Shown: positions 9,091 to 18,460 of the stretch, piece by piece
Numbering within the stretch: the stretch's first letter is position 1
How the letters are laid out: the number at the start of each line of letters is the position of its first letter
Origin: an uncultured Granulosicoccaceae bacterium
GTDB taxonomy: Bacteria > Pseudomonadota > Gammaproteobacteria > Granulosicoccales > Granulosicoccaceae
Direction of reading: 5' to 3'
DNA: 41,998 nucleotides
Assembly (NCBI GenBank): GCA_938041955.1
Contig: CALISD010000038.1
Span: 1 to 41,998, forward strand
Position numbers and translations under genes: made by a program
Notes under the pieces: model-generated
The model's input: the letters and a program-made list of their open reading frames with translations, nothing else
Told to the model about the DNA's origin: nothing
Databases searched by the model: none

Positions 9091-10367
9091 TGGTCTTCGG
9101 CATATTTCTGGTTTTATTATTGCTCATTTTTATCAATGTGCCCATCGCTGTGGCACTCGCAGTGGCAGCGGTAGTCGGTTTACTGGCGACCGAAGGTCCC
9201 GGTTCACTGGTCACGGTGGCGTTGGACATGTACGACGGCTCCACCAAGTTTTCACTCATTGCCATTCCCATGTTTGTGTTGGCCGGTGCCATCATGAACG
9301 CTGGTGGCATTACTGATCGCCTGATCAATTTTGTTGCCGCCCTGATCGGTTTTGTGCGTGGTGGTTTGGGCATGGTTAATATCGGAGTGTCGCTATTTTT
9401 CGCAGAAATATCCGGCTCGGCAGTGGCAGATGTTGCAGCCCTTGGCTCGGTCATGATTCCGCAGATGAAAAAACGGGGCTACTCCGCGCCGTTAGCTGCA
9501 GCGATAACGTCTTCGTCGGCATCATTGGCGATCATTATACCGCCCTCTATACCGATGATTGTTTATGGCGTCTCGGCGAACGCCAGTGTTGAGCAACTCT
9601 TTGTAGCCGGACTGGTTCCAGGTCTTTTGGGTGCCGCCGGTCTCATGAGTGTGGCGTATGGTTTTGCGCGCAAATACGACCTGCCAACAGAAGATGCGTT
9701 CGACACCAAAAAGGTGAAAGAAACTTTTATTGATGCGCTGCCTACTTTCCTGCTACCGGTCATTATCCTTGGTGGTATTTTTGGCGGATTCGTGACCGCT
9801 ACCGAAGCGGCTGGTCTGGCGGTGGTCGCAGCAATCGGATTAAGCATGTACTACCGCGAGGTTAACTTTAAGCGCTTGCGTGTGGCGATGATTGAAGGCG
9901 GCATTCAAACCGCTGTAGTGATGTTGCTGGTGGCAGCGTCTGTATTGATGGGGGGGTTTTTAACCCGCGCCCAGGTGCCACAGGAGCTGGCTCAGTCAAT
10001 GATGGAACTAACCGACAACAAGTACGTTATTTTAATGATACTGAACGTCTTTTTTCTCGTCATTGGTTTCTTTCTGCATTCGGTTGCGGCCATTATTCTG
10101 GTTGTCCCTATCGTCGTACCGTTAATTGAACTCGTCGGTATTGACCCTGTGCACTTTGGTCTGATCGTAACCCTGAATCTTGCCATCGGACAGCAAACGC
10201 CGCCGGTGGCTTCTGTGCTCATCACATCCTGTTCTATCGCCAAGGCGAACATCTGGGATGTTTCAAAAGTGAATATCTACTTTGTCGGCGTATTGTTCCT
10301 GGTGCTGATGCTGTGTACCTACGTCCCAGTGGTACCCATGTTTCTGGTCGAGTACTTCTATCGTTGA
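9087..10367 (+). CDS. dctM: TRAP transporter large permease (DctM type)
   Basis: The 426-residue, very hydrophobic protein has the DctM signature EISGSAVADVAALGSVMIPQMKKRGY followed by SSSASLAIIIPPSIPMIVYG, and a second inverted-repeat half with LNLAIGQQTPPVASVL. About 11-12 membrane helices are visible. It forms the transport path for the acid delivered by the binding protein encoded at 7.4 kb. Two adjacent ATG codons (9087 and 9090) could start it; the first gives the ATGA overlap with dctQ. A hairpin with a T-run follows the gene. Confidence 0.93.
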   Translation: MMVFGIFLVLLLLIFINVPIAVALAVAAVVGLLATEGPGSLVTVALDMYDGSTKFSLIAIPMFVLAGAIMNAGGITDRLINFVAALIGFVRGGLGMVNIGVSLFFAEISGSAVADVAALGSVMIPQMKKRGYSAPLAAAITSSSASLAIIIPPSIPMIVYGVSANASVEQLFVAGLVPGLLGAAGLMSVAYGFARKYDLPTEDAFDTKKVKETFIDALPTFLLPVIILGGIFGGFVTATEAAGLAVVAAIGLSMYYREVNFKRLRVAMIEGGIQTAVVMLLVAASVLMGGFLTRAQVPQELAQSMMELTDNKYVILMILNVFFLVIGFFLHSVAAIILVVPIVVPLIELVGIDPVHFGLIVTLNLAIGQQTPPVASVLITSCSIAKANIWDVSKVNIYFVGVLFLVLMLCTYVPVVPMFLVEYFYR

Positions 10368-10399
10368 TCAATGCCGCAGTATTCGTGTGTGAGCCGCCG

Positions 10400-10427
10400 G
10401 ACACAGTGTGTGTCTGAAATATTTTTT
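10400..10427 (+). terminator. Probable terminator after the first TRAP operon
   Basis: A perfect 6-bp stem (GACACA/TGTGTC, loop GTG) at 10400-10414 is followed 7 bases later by six T residues. The stem is short and the spacing to the T-run is not ideal, so some read-through into the crotonase-family gene 30 bases downstream is likely. Confidence 0.45.
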
Positions 10428-10459
10428 GCATTAGTAACCAATATATAAGGAGAAACCGA

Positions 10460-11233
10460 TTGGACGAGGAGCTGCTGTTCCATCGAGAAGGTGATACCGG
10501 AGTCATAGTGTTCAATCGACCGCTGCAACGTAATGCTCTCACGTTTGAGATGTATGAATCACTGGCAGGTATTTGCAACACCATCATCGACAAATCACTG
10601 GGAATCAAATCTCTAATTATCACAGGCTCGGGTGACAAGGCATTTGCAGCAGGTACTGATATTTCACGTTTCAGAGATTTTTCAAGCGCTGAAGACGCAC
10701 TTGGTTATGAGCGAACCATAGACCGGGTACTGGGGGTTCTCGAATCCGTACCCGTACCAACAATTGCCGCCATTCGTGGCGCCTGCACCGGTGGCGGCGC
10801 AGCGATTGCAGCTTGCTGTGATATCCGTGTTGCCAGTGATGACATCAAGTTCGGATTTCCAATAGCCAGAACGCTGGGTAACTGTTTGTCAGTAGGTAAT
10901 CTGTCGAGACTGGTTGAGTTATTGGGCGCGGCCCGAACGAGAGAGATATTGTTGACCTCCCGACTCATCAAAATAGATGAAGCCTTGGCAATTAATCTGG
11001 TGAATGAATCAGTCTCAGACCCTTTAGCCCGTGCGCACGAGCTGTGTGAACTTATGCGTGGCCATGCGCCATTAACGATCGCAGCATCAAAAGAGGGGCT
11101 GCGTCGATTACGACAAGCAGCCGCTAATGTCGAAGGCGACGACTTGATTGTGAAGTGTTATACCAGTGGCGATTTTCGCGAAGGTATGGATGCATTTCTG
11201 GCTAAGCGAAAACCGAACTGGAAGGGGTGTTAG
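10460..11233 (+). CDS. Enoyl-CoA hydratase/isomerase (crotonase) family protein lacking both hydratase glutamates
   Basis: A 257-residue crotonase-fold protein started by TTG with an AAGGAGA site 6 bases upstream. The CoA-binding and oxyanion-hole elements are clear (FAAGTDIS near 62-69, GACTGGG at 107-113). The two glutamates that catalyse hydration in rat mitochondrial hydratase fall at A115 (GGGAA) and I135 (FGFPI). A simple hydratase is therefore unlikely; an isomerase, lyase, thioester hydrolase or decarboxylase of the same fold is more plausible. It lies directly before a CaiB-type CoA-transferase, which could supply its acyl-CoA substrate. Confidence 0.85.
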   Translation: MDEELLFHREGDTGVIVFNRPLQRNALTFEMYESLAGICNTIIDKSLGIKSLIITGSGDKAFAAGTDISRFRDFSSAEDALGYERTIDRVLGVLESVPVPTIAAIRGACTGGGAAIAACCDIRVASDDIKFGFPIARTLGNCLSVGNLSRLVELLGAARTREILLTSRLIKIDEALAINLVNESVSDPLARAHELCELMRGHAPLTIAASKEGLRRLRQAAANVEGDDLIVKCYTSGDFREGMDAFLAKRKPNWKGC

Positions 11234-11238
11234 AAGTA

Positions 11239-12447
11239 ATGTCTCAAGGTAATAAGTCAGGCCCACTCAAGGGCATGCGTGTAATAGAACTTGCACATAT
11301 TATGGCAGGCCCGGTCTGTGGGCTCATGCTGGCTGATATGGGTGCTAATGTTATCAAGGTTGAAAAAATCGGCACCGGTGATGACAGTCGGCGCTTTCTT
11401 CCACCAGACATTGAGGGCGAATCAGCTGCCTTTATGATGATGAATCGCAACAAGCGAGGCATAGCACTTGATTTAAAAAACGAAGAGGGAAAAGCCATTT
11501 TGCTTCGTCTGTTGGAAGATGCCGATGTACTGATCGAAAACTACCGGCACGACACCATGCAACGCCTGGGTCTGGATTATGAAACTCTTAAGAGCATAAA
11601 TCCGGGATTGATTTACTGTGAGATCTCAGGCTTTGGCCGCACCGGACCCTATCGTGAACGCGGCGGTTTTGATCTTATCGCTCAGGGCATGTCAGGGCTG
11701 ATGTCCGTCACTGGTGAAGCACCTGATCGGCCGCCGGTGAAAGTCGGCCCGCCGGTGACTGATATAACAGCAGGTATTCTGGCCGCTATGGGCGTCAGTG
11801 CTGCCTACGCATCAAAGCTGCAGACAGGTCTGGGCCAACGTGTTGATACGTCGTTGTTTGAAGCAGGTATTACCCACACATTCTGGCAATCGGCCATTGC
11901 ATTTGCCACGGGTGTGGCACCGCAACCGATGGGCTCGGCTCATCCGCTTAACGCACCTTATCAATCCATTGCAACCAGCGATGGCTGGGTCAATGTCGGT
12001 GCAGCAAATCAATCCAACTGGCTGGGTATGCTTAAGGTGATCGGCAGCGAGTATCTGGCTGAAGATGAACGGTTTTTGAGCAACGCTGATCGTATGAAAA
12101 ATAGAGTCATACTGATTAAGGAACTTGAAACTGTCTTTACTACGCGTTCGACCGATGCCTGGGTTAAGTTGCTGAACGATGCCGGTATCCCTGCAGGCCC
12201 GATACTGGACGTCATGCAAATGCATACAGATGAACAGGCATTAGCCAGAGAGATGGTGACAGAAGTCGATCACCCGGTAGCAGGGACGGTCAAAACGCTG
12301 GGCGCTCCAGTCAAGTTTCATGGCACCCCTGGCGGCATTAAACGCGCTGCACCATTGCTCGGCCAGCATAGTTCGGAGGTATTGCTCGAAATCGGTTATT
12401 CGAAGACAGACGTGCAGTTATTGTTCGATGCCGGTGTTGTTGGTTGA
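11239..12447 (+). CDS. CaiB/BaiF family (class III) CoA-transferase
   Basis: The roughly 402-residue protein carries family III signatures: GPLKGMRVIELAHIMAGP at the N-terminus, KRGIALDLKNEEG, and the catalytic aspartate D175 in GPPVTDITAG. Members move CoA between carboxylic acids without ATP. The start is uncertain. ATG 11239 gives a normal N-terminus, while GTG 11227 would overlap the previous stop but has its ribosome site almost touching. It sits 5 bases after the crotonase-family gene and most likely activates the acid imported by the TRAP system. Donor and acceptor cannot be read from the sequence. Confidence 0.9.
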   Translation: MSQGNKSGPLKGMRVIELAHIMAGPVCGLMLADMGANVIKVEKIGTGDDSRRFLPPDIEGESAAFMMMNRNKRGIALDLKNEEGKAILLRLLEDADVLIENYRHDTMQRLGLDYETLKSINPGLIYCEISGFGRTGPYRERGGFDLIAQGMSGLMSVTGEAPDRPPVKVGPPVTDITAGILAAMGVSAAYASKLQTGLGQRVDTSLFEAGITHTFWQSAIAFATGVAPQPMGSAHPLNAPYQSIATSDGWVNVGAANQSNWLGMLKVIGSEYLAEDERFLSNADRMKNRVILIKELETVFTTRSTDAWVKLLNDAGIPAGPILDVMQMHTDEQALAREMVTEVDHPVAGTVKTLGAPVKFHGTPGGIKRAAPLLGQHSSEVLLEIGYSKTDVQLLFDAGVVG

Positions 12448-12463
12448 CTAATAAAAAGCGTAT

Positions 12464-12588
12464 CGTGGATGCGCTCTGGTCGTATGCCCCCAACGGTACA
12501 ATGATTTGTAGGCGTATAGGCCTGCACATCAATTGCCTGTAGCTGAGTGGAACCGGGACACCCGATGCGTTAGCGAGAGGATCAAGTC
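12464..12588. repeat. Intergenic region carrying two dispersed repeat motifs
   Basis: The 221-bp gap between the CoA-transferase and the enolase-superfamily gene holds a 12-base word (CGTGGATGCGCT, 12464-12475) found again at 30979-30990. It also holds a motif at 12561-12588 (CCCG-AT-GCGTTAGCGAG followed by AGGATCAAG) that closely resembles the sequence at 30840-30867 and the right arm of the 186-bp tandem repeat. The element is non-coding and its role is unknown. Confidence 0.55.
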
Positions 12589-12668
12589 CCCCTCGTCAAA
12601 TCAAGCTAACAAACAATACAATGACACAGTAGATGCACTTTGCATCGATGAAACTTGAGTGACAGGCA

Positions 12669-13808
12669 ATGAAGGCAAAGATACGCTCACTTGAAGTATA
12701 TCTACTTCGCGGACCGGAAATTGATCGCCCTCATTGGGTCAGTCATTTTATCGTTCCAACCGCCAATGAAATTCTCGTGCGACTCACTACCGACGACGGG
12801 GTGGAAGGGTTTGGTCTGGCCACCAGTTACACTGATGCGCAGCCGATGGTTGATGTGTTTAAAAGCGGTATAGCCGACTTGATTGTGGGTGCAAACGCGC
12901 TGGCACCAGAGCGCTTGTACAAAACACTGTTTGCGTTGACTTCTAATCGTCACTCTACTGAGCGCGGCTGGGGGCGCGAGGCGCTGATACGAATATCGTC
13001 TGCCATCGATGTTGCCTGTTGGGACATTATTGGGAAAATGGCCAATCTGCCGTTGTATCAGTTGTTCGGTGGTTATCGTGACAAAGTACCGTGCTATGTC
13101 ACTTGCGCCTACTACCGGGATGGAAAAGACCTCCAGGAACTGAGGGAAGAAATGGAGAAGCTCAAGGCCGAAGGTCATCTTGGCTATAAGGCAAAGGTGG
13201 GTGGTTTATCTTTGCAAGACGATATCGCACGCCTTGAAGTGATTCGTGATGTTATCGGTTTTGACAAAGAACTGATGGTTGATGTTAATCGAGCCTGGGA
13301 TTTGAGCACAGCAACCCGGGCGATTCCGCTACTAGAGCCTCTTAAACCCCGCTGGTTGGAAGAACCGTTGCGCTGGGAAGATGATAGACGGCAATTGAAG
13401 CTGTTGTCGCAACGCACGACTATCCCACTGTCAGCCGGTGAAAGTGAACACACTATGTATGGCTGTCGCGCTATGCTGGAAGAGCAGGCTATTTCCATAC
13501 TTCAGTTCGATGTCACCATGTTCGGTGGTTTTACCGAAGGGCGCAAAATGGCAGCCATGTGCGAACTCCACCATGTGGAAGTGACACCGCACCATGATTG
13601 CTTCATTCACGCACAGTTAGTAGCGTCCACACCCGCAGGCTGTTATGTGGAAGCGTTTACAGACCCCGAACGAGATCCATTGCAGGCAGAGCTTTTTGAG
13701 AACCCACCGAAAATAACTGATGGCTGGATGGCCTTGAATGATGCACCCGGTCTGGGATTGACTTTAGATGAAGCCACTGTCAGCAAATACGGCACAAGGA
13801 TTTTGTAG
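12669..13808 (+). CDS. Mandelate racemase/muconate lactonizing enzyme family protein
   Basis: A 379-residue enolase-superfamily member. The barrel carries a KxK pair (K174 and K176 in GYKAKVG), metal ligands D205 (MVDVN), E231 (WLEEP) and E258 (SAGES), and a likely second-side acid/base at D281 (LQFDVT) with H308/H309 (TPHHD). A lysine pair opposite a histidine suggests a racemase or sugar-acid dehydratase that removes a proton next to a carboxylate, rather than a cycloisomerase. It is the last gene of the first catabolic block, transcribed towards the hydrolase on the other strand. The substrate is probably a hydroxy acid; this is inferred only. Confidence 0.88.
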   Translation: MKAKIRSLEVYLLRGPEIDRPHWVSHFIVPTANEILVRLTTDDGVEGFGLATSYTDAQPMVDVFKSGIADLIVGANALAPERLYKTLFALTSNRHSTERGWGREALIRISSAIDVACWDIIGKMANLPLYQLFGGYRDKVPCYVTCAYYRDGKDLQELREEMEKLKAEGHLGYKAKVGGLSLQDDIARLEVIRDVIGFDKELMVDVNRAWDLSTATRAIPLLEPLKPRWLEEPLRWEDDRRQLKLLSQRTTIPLSAGESEHTMYGCRAMLEEQAISILQFDVTMFGGFTEGRKMAAMCELHHVEVTPHHDCFIHAQLVASTPAGCYVEAFTDPERDPLQAELFENPPKITDGWMALNDAPGLGLTLDEATVSKYGTRIL

Positions 13809-13857
13809 TGGTGAAGGTTCGAATTTATTGAGGGCAATTAGCAACAATTAAGACCGC

Positions 13858-14784
13858 TTACGTTATTTTATACAATGGCTCTGGTCGGCTGAAAAAATCA
13901 TACAAAATGGTATAGACCAGCAGGTAATTCTTCTGTTGAAAACTGGCGTGGGAAACTCCGGCCATCACGCTAAACTGTTTATCGTTATTTGGCAGTGCCG
14001 CAAAGAATTTGATCAAATCATCAATATGGGCTATGCCGTCAAACTCTCCGCGCATGATAATGGTAGGGCAGAGTATCTTTTCTGGTTTGATGAGAGGTAA
14101 TTTGGAACACATATCGATGAACGTGCCATTGGGCATTGAATCATCCAATTCTGTAACGGCCTTGCTAAGCGCTTCAATAACAATATCATCAGCAGTACCC
14201 GGCTGGTCGCGATTCAACAAGCTATAGACACCGTCTCGGTCAAAAGCCCGGCGGTTTGAACTCATAAACTGCGGCAATTTCTTTTGCCGCTCCGCGAGTG
14301 TTGGGCTGCCGACACCTGTCCAGACAAACGCATCAAGTGCGAGGCGTGAAATTCGGTCCGGGTGATTCTCTGCAAACATTGCAGCGCGAAGCGCACCACC
14401 AGCAATGCCATAAACAAGGAATTTTTCATTGTTACGCAGTGACTGTATATAGGCGGAAGCCACCGCAAGATCTGAAGCTCCGTTGGCCGTGTCACAATTG
14501 ATCTCACGGTCTTTATCAGAACGACCATACCCCTCCAGATCGACGCACCAGGTATCGAACCCAAGCGCTGCAAACCAGTCCATCACAGAACTGAACGGGC
14601 GCCCTGGAACCTGTAAATCAAAAGTAGCCTGCGATGCCATCGAAGACCCATGAACAAAAAGAACAGTGCCACGCTTTGTGTCCGGGTTGTCAACGTATTT
14701 TTCCCATAGAAACAGCTTTACGCCGTTCTTGTCGACCCAGTGTTCCTCACCCATAATGTTGTAGTCAGCGGCTGATTCTTTCAT
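13858..14784 (-). CDS. Alpha/beta-hydrolase fold protein with Ala at the nucleophile position
   Basis: The 308-residue protein has a clear alpha/beta-hydrolase layout: FVHGSSM oxyanion loop at 43-49, nucleophile elbow at 124-130, acid D249 in GEFDG and histidine H279 in GVSHAS. The elbow reads YGIAGG, so the usual Ser is A128 (codon GCT, one base from TCT). It may be a catalytically dead binding protein, or a lyase or cofactor-free enzyme working without the serine; a sequencing error is also possible. ATG 14784 is preferred over the in-frame GTG at 14790. A palindrome resembling the MarR operator lies 35-50 bases upstream. No signal peptide is present. Confidence 0.82.
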   Translation of the reverse strand: MKESAADYNIMGEEHWVDKNGVKLFLWEKYVDNPDTKRGTVLFVHGSSMASQATFDLQVPGRPFSSVMDWFAALGFDTWCVDLEGYGRSDKDREINCDTANGASDLAVASAYIQSLRNNEKFLVYGIAGGALRAAMFAENHPDRISRLALDAFVWTGVGSPTLAERQKKLPQFMSSNRRAFDRDGVYSLLNRDQPGTADDIVIEALSKAVTELDDSMPNGTFIDMCSKLPLIKPEKILCPTIIMRGEFDGIAHIDDLIKFFAALPNNDKQFSVMAGVSHASFQQKNYLLVYTILYDFFSRPEPLYKIT

Positions 14785-14817
14785 TGGCACTTGTTGTATT
14801 CGTTTTGAGTTTACTTA

Positions 14818-14833
14818 GTATATGACCATATAC
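14818..14833. promoter_or_regulatory. 16-bp perfect palindrome upstream of the hydrolase-fold gene
   Basis: GTATATGA-CCATATAC would pair fully but for its central AC/CC reading: the arms GTATATG and CATATAC flank a 2-base centre. The half-site TATATG/CATATA is the same as in the operators at 20829 and 31153, but those have 6-base spacers. It may be a weaker or separate regulator site. Confidence 0.4.
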
Positions 14834-14883
14834 CGTTGCATACTGCACAACAGGGCAGACTTAGGTGATTCAGTGATCCAGGA

Positions 14884-16311
14884 TTATGCTGTTACATCGT
14901 ATGGCGGTCGCTTTTGTGGCCATCGCGTAGCATCGTGGTATTGACTGCCTAGTTGCAGTAATGCGCTATCGCTGTTACGTGCACCCATTAGCTGCATACC
15001 CATCGGTAATCCCGCGGAAGAGAATCCGGCTGGAACATTCAAGGCGGGCAGGCCAATAAGGGACGCTGGAATGACTACTTCCATCCACCGGTGGTAGCTA
15101 CTCATCGGCTTTTCATTAACGTGAGTCGGCCAATGCGTAGACTTATCGAATGGGAACACCTGGCAACTGGGTAAAACTAGTACGTCATAGTGTTCGAAAA
15201 GCTTTGCAGCTTTTACAAACCAGTTAGAACGGATAAGACTGGCGTTGGCTATCTCTGTACCGCTTAAACTCAAGCCGCTCTCGATCTCAAATATCGCTTC
15301 GGGTTTAAGTTGTGAACGCTCTTCTTCGTTTTCATAGGTTTCGCTCAAATTGGACGCAATCGCGAATGAACGCAGAGTGGTCCACGATTTCCATAGCTGC
15401 TCACTATCATACGGGGCTGGCACCGCGTCTATCGTATGCCCCGCTTTTTCAAATACCTTAAGTGCTTGTTCGCAAACTTCAAGTACACCGGGCTCCATGG
15501 GAAGTGCACCACCCCAGTCGCCGAGCCAACCGATGCGTTGGGGCCTGCCCGGAGCGCTTGCAATGGACTTTGTAAAGTCAGGAATATTATGAACAGAGTG
15601 CGGATGCCGATCGTCCGGGCCTGCAATTACATCTAATAAAGTGGCAAGATCTTCAATGGTTCTTGCCATTGGGCCGAGTGTCGCCAGCTGGTGCAGGAAT
15701 GTGTCCCCCTTAGGTTCACCAGGCACCAATCCATAAGTCGGTCTAAAGCCATACACATTGCAAAAGGCTGCCGGGTTGCGTAGTGAACCCATCATGTCCG
15801 ATCCGTCTGCAACTACTACCATGCCCGAGGCCAGCGCCGCTGCTGCACCACCACTTGATCCGCCGCAGGTTTTCTTAACGTCATAAGGATTTCCGGTAGC
15901 GCCATACACCGAGTTATACGTTTGTGACCCAAACCCGTATTCCGGTGTGTTGGTTTTACCTATGATAATTGCGCCTGCATCACGCAATCGTTCTGCAATT
16001 AGATCGTCGTCGTCGGGGACGTTATCACGCAATATGGGGGAACCAAACGCACTAACGATGCCTTTGACGTTCACCAGGTCTTTCACGGCCATTGGTATGC
16101 CATGCAAGGTACCCGACACCGGTGCGCGATCAGCCTGCTGTGCCTTCGCAATTAGTGTTGATTCATCTTGCAGAGCGACGATCGCATTTATCGTCGGATT
16201 ATACCGCCGGATTGTACTTAACGTATCCAACATTAATTGCTCGTAGCTGTAAGTGCCTTCGGCGACCAATGCATGAATGGTTGCGAGCGTTGGATCCAAT
16301 GGGTTTTTCAT
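14884..16311 (-). CDS. Amidase-signature family hydrolase
   Basis: The 475-residue protein has the full amidase-signature core: K77 in MAVKDLVNVKG, the CGGSSGG loop (149-155) with the cis-Ser, and the likely nucleophile S176 in GSDMMGSLRNPAAFC. These enzymes hydrolyse amides (and some esters) by a Ser-Ser-Lys triad in the cytoplasm. The usual DGGGSIRxPA loop is replaced by GSDMMGSLRNPA, a variant seen in several amidases not tied to tRNA. ATG 16311 follows an AGGACA site. It is transcribed in the same direction as the hydrolase-fold gene with a 99-bp gap, so the two could be co-transcribed. Its substrate is unknown. Confidence 0.9.
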   Translation of the reverse strand: MKNPLDPTLATIHALVAEGTYSYEQLMLDTLSTIRRYNPTINAIVALQDESTLIAKAQQADRAPVSGTLHGIPMAVKDLVNVKGIVSAFGSPILRDNVPDDDDLIAERLRDAGAIIIGKTNTPEYGFGSQTYNSVYGATGNPYDVKKTCGGSSGGAAAALASGMVVVADGSDMMGSLRNPAAFCNVYGFRPTYGLVPGEPKGDTFLHQLATLGPMARTIEDLATLLDVIAGPDDRHPHSVHNIPDFTKSIASAPGRPQRIGWLGDWGGALPMEPGVLEVCEQALKVFEKAGHTIDAVPAPYDSEQLWKSWTTLRSFAIASNLSETYENEEERSQLKPEAIFEIESGLSLSGTEIANASLIRSNWFVKAAKLFEHYDVLVLPSCQVFPFDKSTHWPTHVNEKPMSSYHRWMEVVIPASLIGLPALNVPAGFSSAGLPMGMQLMGARNSDSALLQLGSQYHDATRWPQKRPPYDVTA

Positions 16312-16722
16312 TAATTGTCCTGAAAGGCCGTGTTTGCGACGTTAACTTTCGGCGATTATTCTATTTTATATTACTTTTTTAGACCACGCTGGTGTTTGGT
16401 ATTTCACAAACCATGCGCTCGTTATCACATTCTTCACAAATCGAGACTGCGGAGACGTTTCGGATTATTCGAATCATACAAAAGCACATGCCAGACCCCT
16501 AATTGTCCGGTGCTAAAACAAACTGCTGTTGTTTTTGTCGAAATCGGTCAGGATCGCAGTGGTGACGGAGGGACAATTATGCATATACCATCTTCGATAA
16601 ATTGCCGATAATATTCGTTTATCTTCGCTAAGCCTGGCTCAGAAAACCTACGGAAAAAACCACGGTTAGCTGTTGTTCGAGTTGGCACCGTTGACCATTG
16701 GAGTTTGGTCAAATGTTCGCTT
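16312..16722. other. 411-bp non-coding gap, no clear gene
   Basis: Nothing coding is convincing here. It should hold the amidase promoter and the end of the protease transcript. I see two modest inverted repeats: AAAACAA/TTGTTTT at 16515-16535 and TTGACC/GGTCAA at 16691-16712. The second could act as a weak end signal for the minus-strand protease gene. Confidence 0.4.
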
Positions 16723-18033
16723 TTACGGCGACAGGCCCTGTGATTTGTTTTTACCAGTTAAAACAAGGTTTTTGTTTTCCTGATCAATCTGGAAGTGGAA
16801 TTGCGTTAATATATTCATTCCTAAAAGACCATCGATTCCCGTCGCCATATCAAAATCAAGCACTGCGATTTTTGTGTCTTTGAGTAAATAGGGACCTATC
16901 ATTATTTCCGGTGCTAAATAAACAGTCCCTTGTACAACACCATTGGCTGTGCGGAACATTCTTTTTTCTTGTACCACAGCGTCAGCGCTGGAACGTAAAG
17001 AATAAAAGGATGCCTGTGACAGTGTGGTCATAGAGGCACCTGTATCAATCAGCAATTTGACAGTATCTTCACGACCTACAGTTAGATCGATCAGGTACTG
17101 AGATCCCCTTTGTTGCAAAGCGATCTTCTCTGAGATCTCGTGTATCGCATTGTCGGTGGTTAGAGCCTCATGAGCATTACCTGATAGTCTGCTTAGCGCG
17201 AGTGATGCCTGCTCTCCCACTAAACTATCATCTACCAGCTGTTTAAAATGGTCTGTGGCAGCAGCCTTATCTCCAAAACCAAGGTAAGCAAGTGCTTGTC
17301 TGTATTGATAAGACGATGTCATCAAACCTGACGCATTAATATGCGAATAAAAATTAACTAGAGAAAACCAGTCTTTTTGAATCGTATAAACACTATCAAT
17401 TTCTTTTACGAACTCATTAAAATGAATTAGCAGATTGTTTTCGTCAATGTCTGTATACACGTAGGTTTTTGCAAGCAGGTACACATCCACTGCCTCCAGG
17501 TAACTGCCATTCTTCTGATTGAATTCCGCCAGGAGCAGTAAGACATCGATATCATCGTAGTAAATAGAAAGATACCTTTCTATCAGTTCAGAGAAGTCAG
17601 TGTTATTGCGAATTGTCGACAGATTACTTAGGTGATCCACTAAAGTACTTTTCAGTTTGACAGCTGTCTTTTGATCCAGTCGGACCGTCTCCTCATATAA
17701 CAACATTGCTTCATCATAGAGCCGGTCATTTAGTAATCTGGAGAAAATACCAACCGCGGCTTTTCCCGGGGATGAGTATTGTTGTGCTATAGCGGGGGAT
17801 TCATCGGTAAATGCTATATTTTTAACAGAGGCATTGTTCGAATCGCTAATGTTGAAATTTAAGGCAGGGGAGATATCATTAGTTTCATTGTCACCGCGAG
17901 CGGCGGCGCCAGGATTAGTATCGGACACTTTGTCAGCCAATTCTGAAGACACAGACCCGACCCAGGTTTTGCCCAACCAACCTGCGCTCACACCCGCTAC
18001 AAAAACAACCGTGAGCAAAAAATGAGTATTCAT
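16723..18033 (-). CDS. Membrane-anchored retropepsin-like aspartic protease with helical repeat region
   Basis: The roughly 436-residue protein begins with a membrane anchor (residues 4-22). A low-complexity linker follows, then a helical, TPR-like middle (about 85-300) and a C-terminal clan AA aspartic protease domain. The catalytic motif is LLIDTGASMTTLS with D330, and the late GIDGLLGMNIL motif is characteristic. Such single-domain proteases work as dimers, here probably on the periplasmic side. ATG 18033 gives a normal anchor at the very N-terminus. An in-frame GTG at 18090 would add 19 residues; neither has a strong ribosome site. The target is unknown. Confidence 0.82.
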   Translation of the reverse strand: MNTHFLLTVVFVAGVSAGWLGKTWVGSVSSELADKVSDTNPGAAARGDNETNDISPALNFNISDSNNASVKNIAFTDESPAIAQQYSSPGKAAVGIFSRLLNDRLYDEAMLLYEETVRLDQKTAVKLKSTLVDHLSNLSTIRNNTDFSELIERYLSIYYDDIDVLLLLAEFNQKNGSYLEAVDVYLLAKTYVYTDIDENNLLIHFNEFVKEIDSVYTIQKDWFSLVNFYSHINASGLMTSSYQYRQALAYLGFGDKAAATDHFKQLVDDSLVGEQASLALSRLSGNAHEALTTDNAIHEISEKIALQQRGSQYLIDLTVGREDTVKLLIDTGASMTTLSQASFYSLRSSADAVVQEKRMFRTANGVVQGTVYLAPEIMIGPYLLKDTKIAVLDFDMATGIDGLLGMNILTQFHFQIDQENKNLVLTGKNKSQGLSP

Positions 18034-18460
18034 TAAGTTCTGATGTGTCCCGGGGGAGTTTGAGCTTTTATCAATGAGAAACGAAGCCACAGCACGATTA
18101 TAGTTGATGTATGCCGAGAGTTGTTAAAGGCGGGAAGCCAATAAACTCCCGGTGCTGCTTGCCACGGCCGTGGGCGTTCATTGGTATTAGGACACTCAAA
18201 ACTACGTTAGGGTTCAATACCCGGATTAAAATATTGTCAATCAAATACACGCTAAAACGTGGTGCTATTGGGGACGAGTACAGAAATTGTCTATGGCTCC
18301 TAACCTATTGATACGTATGACTATAACGTACACTGGGCGCGATAAGCAAAGCTTGTTGCAGGATAGTCTTAATCTAACAGTAACTGTCGGCCAGCAGGTA
18401 CGCTCGCTTATCCGATTCTGTTATTTTTAAGATTGTAAGTTGTCATTAAAAGCTTTTTAT
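18034..18460. other. Intergenic stretch with no clear gene
   Basis: About 370-430 bp between the protease gene and the exporter gene. I see only a short perfect palindrome, CCACGGCCGTGG, near 18160-18175, and no credible coding sequence. It should contain the protease promoter. Confidence 0.35.
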
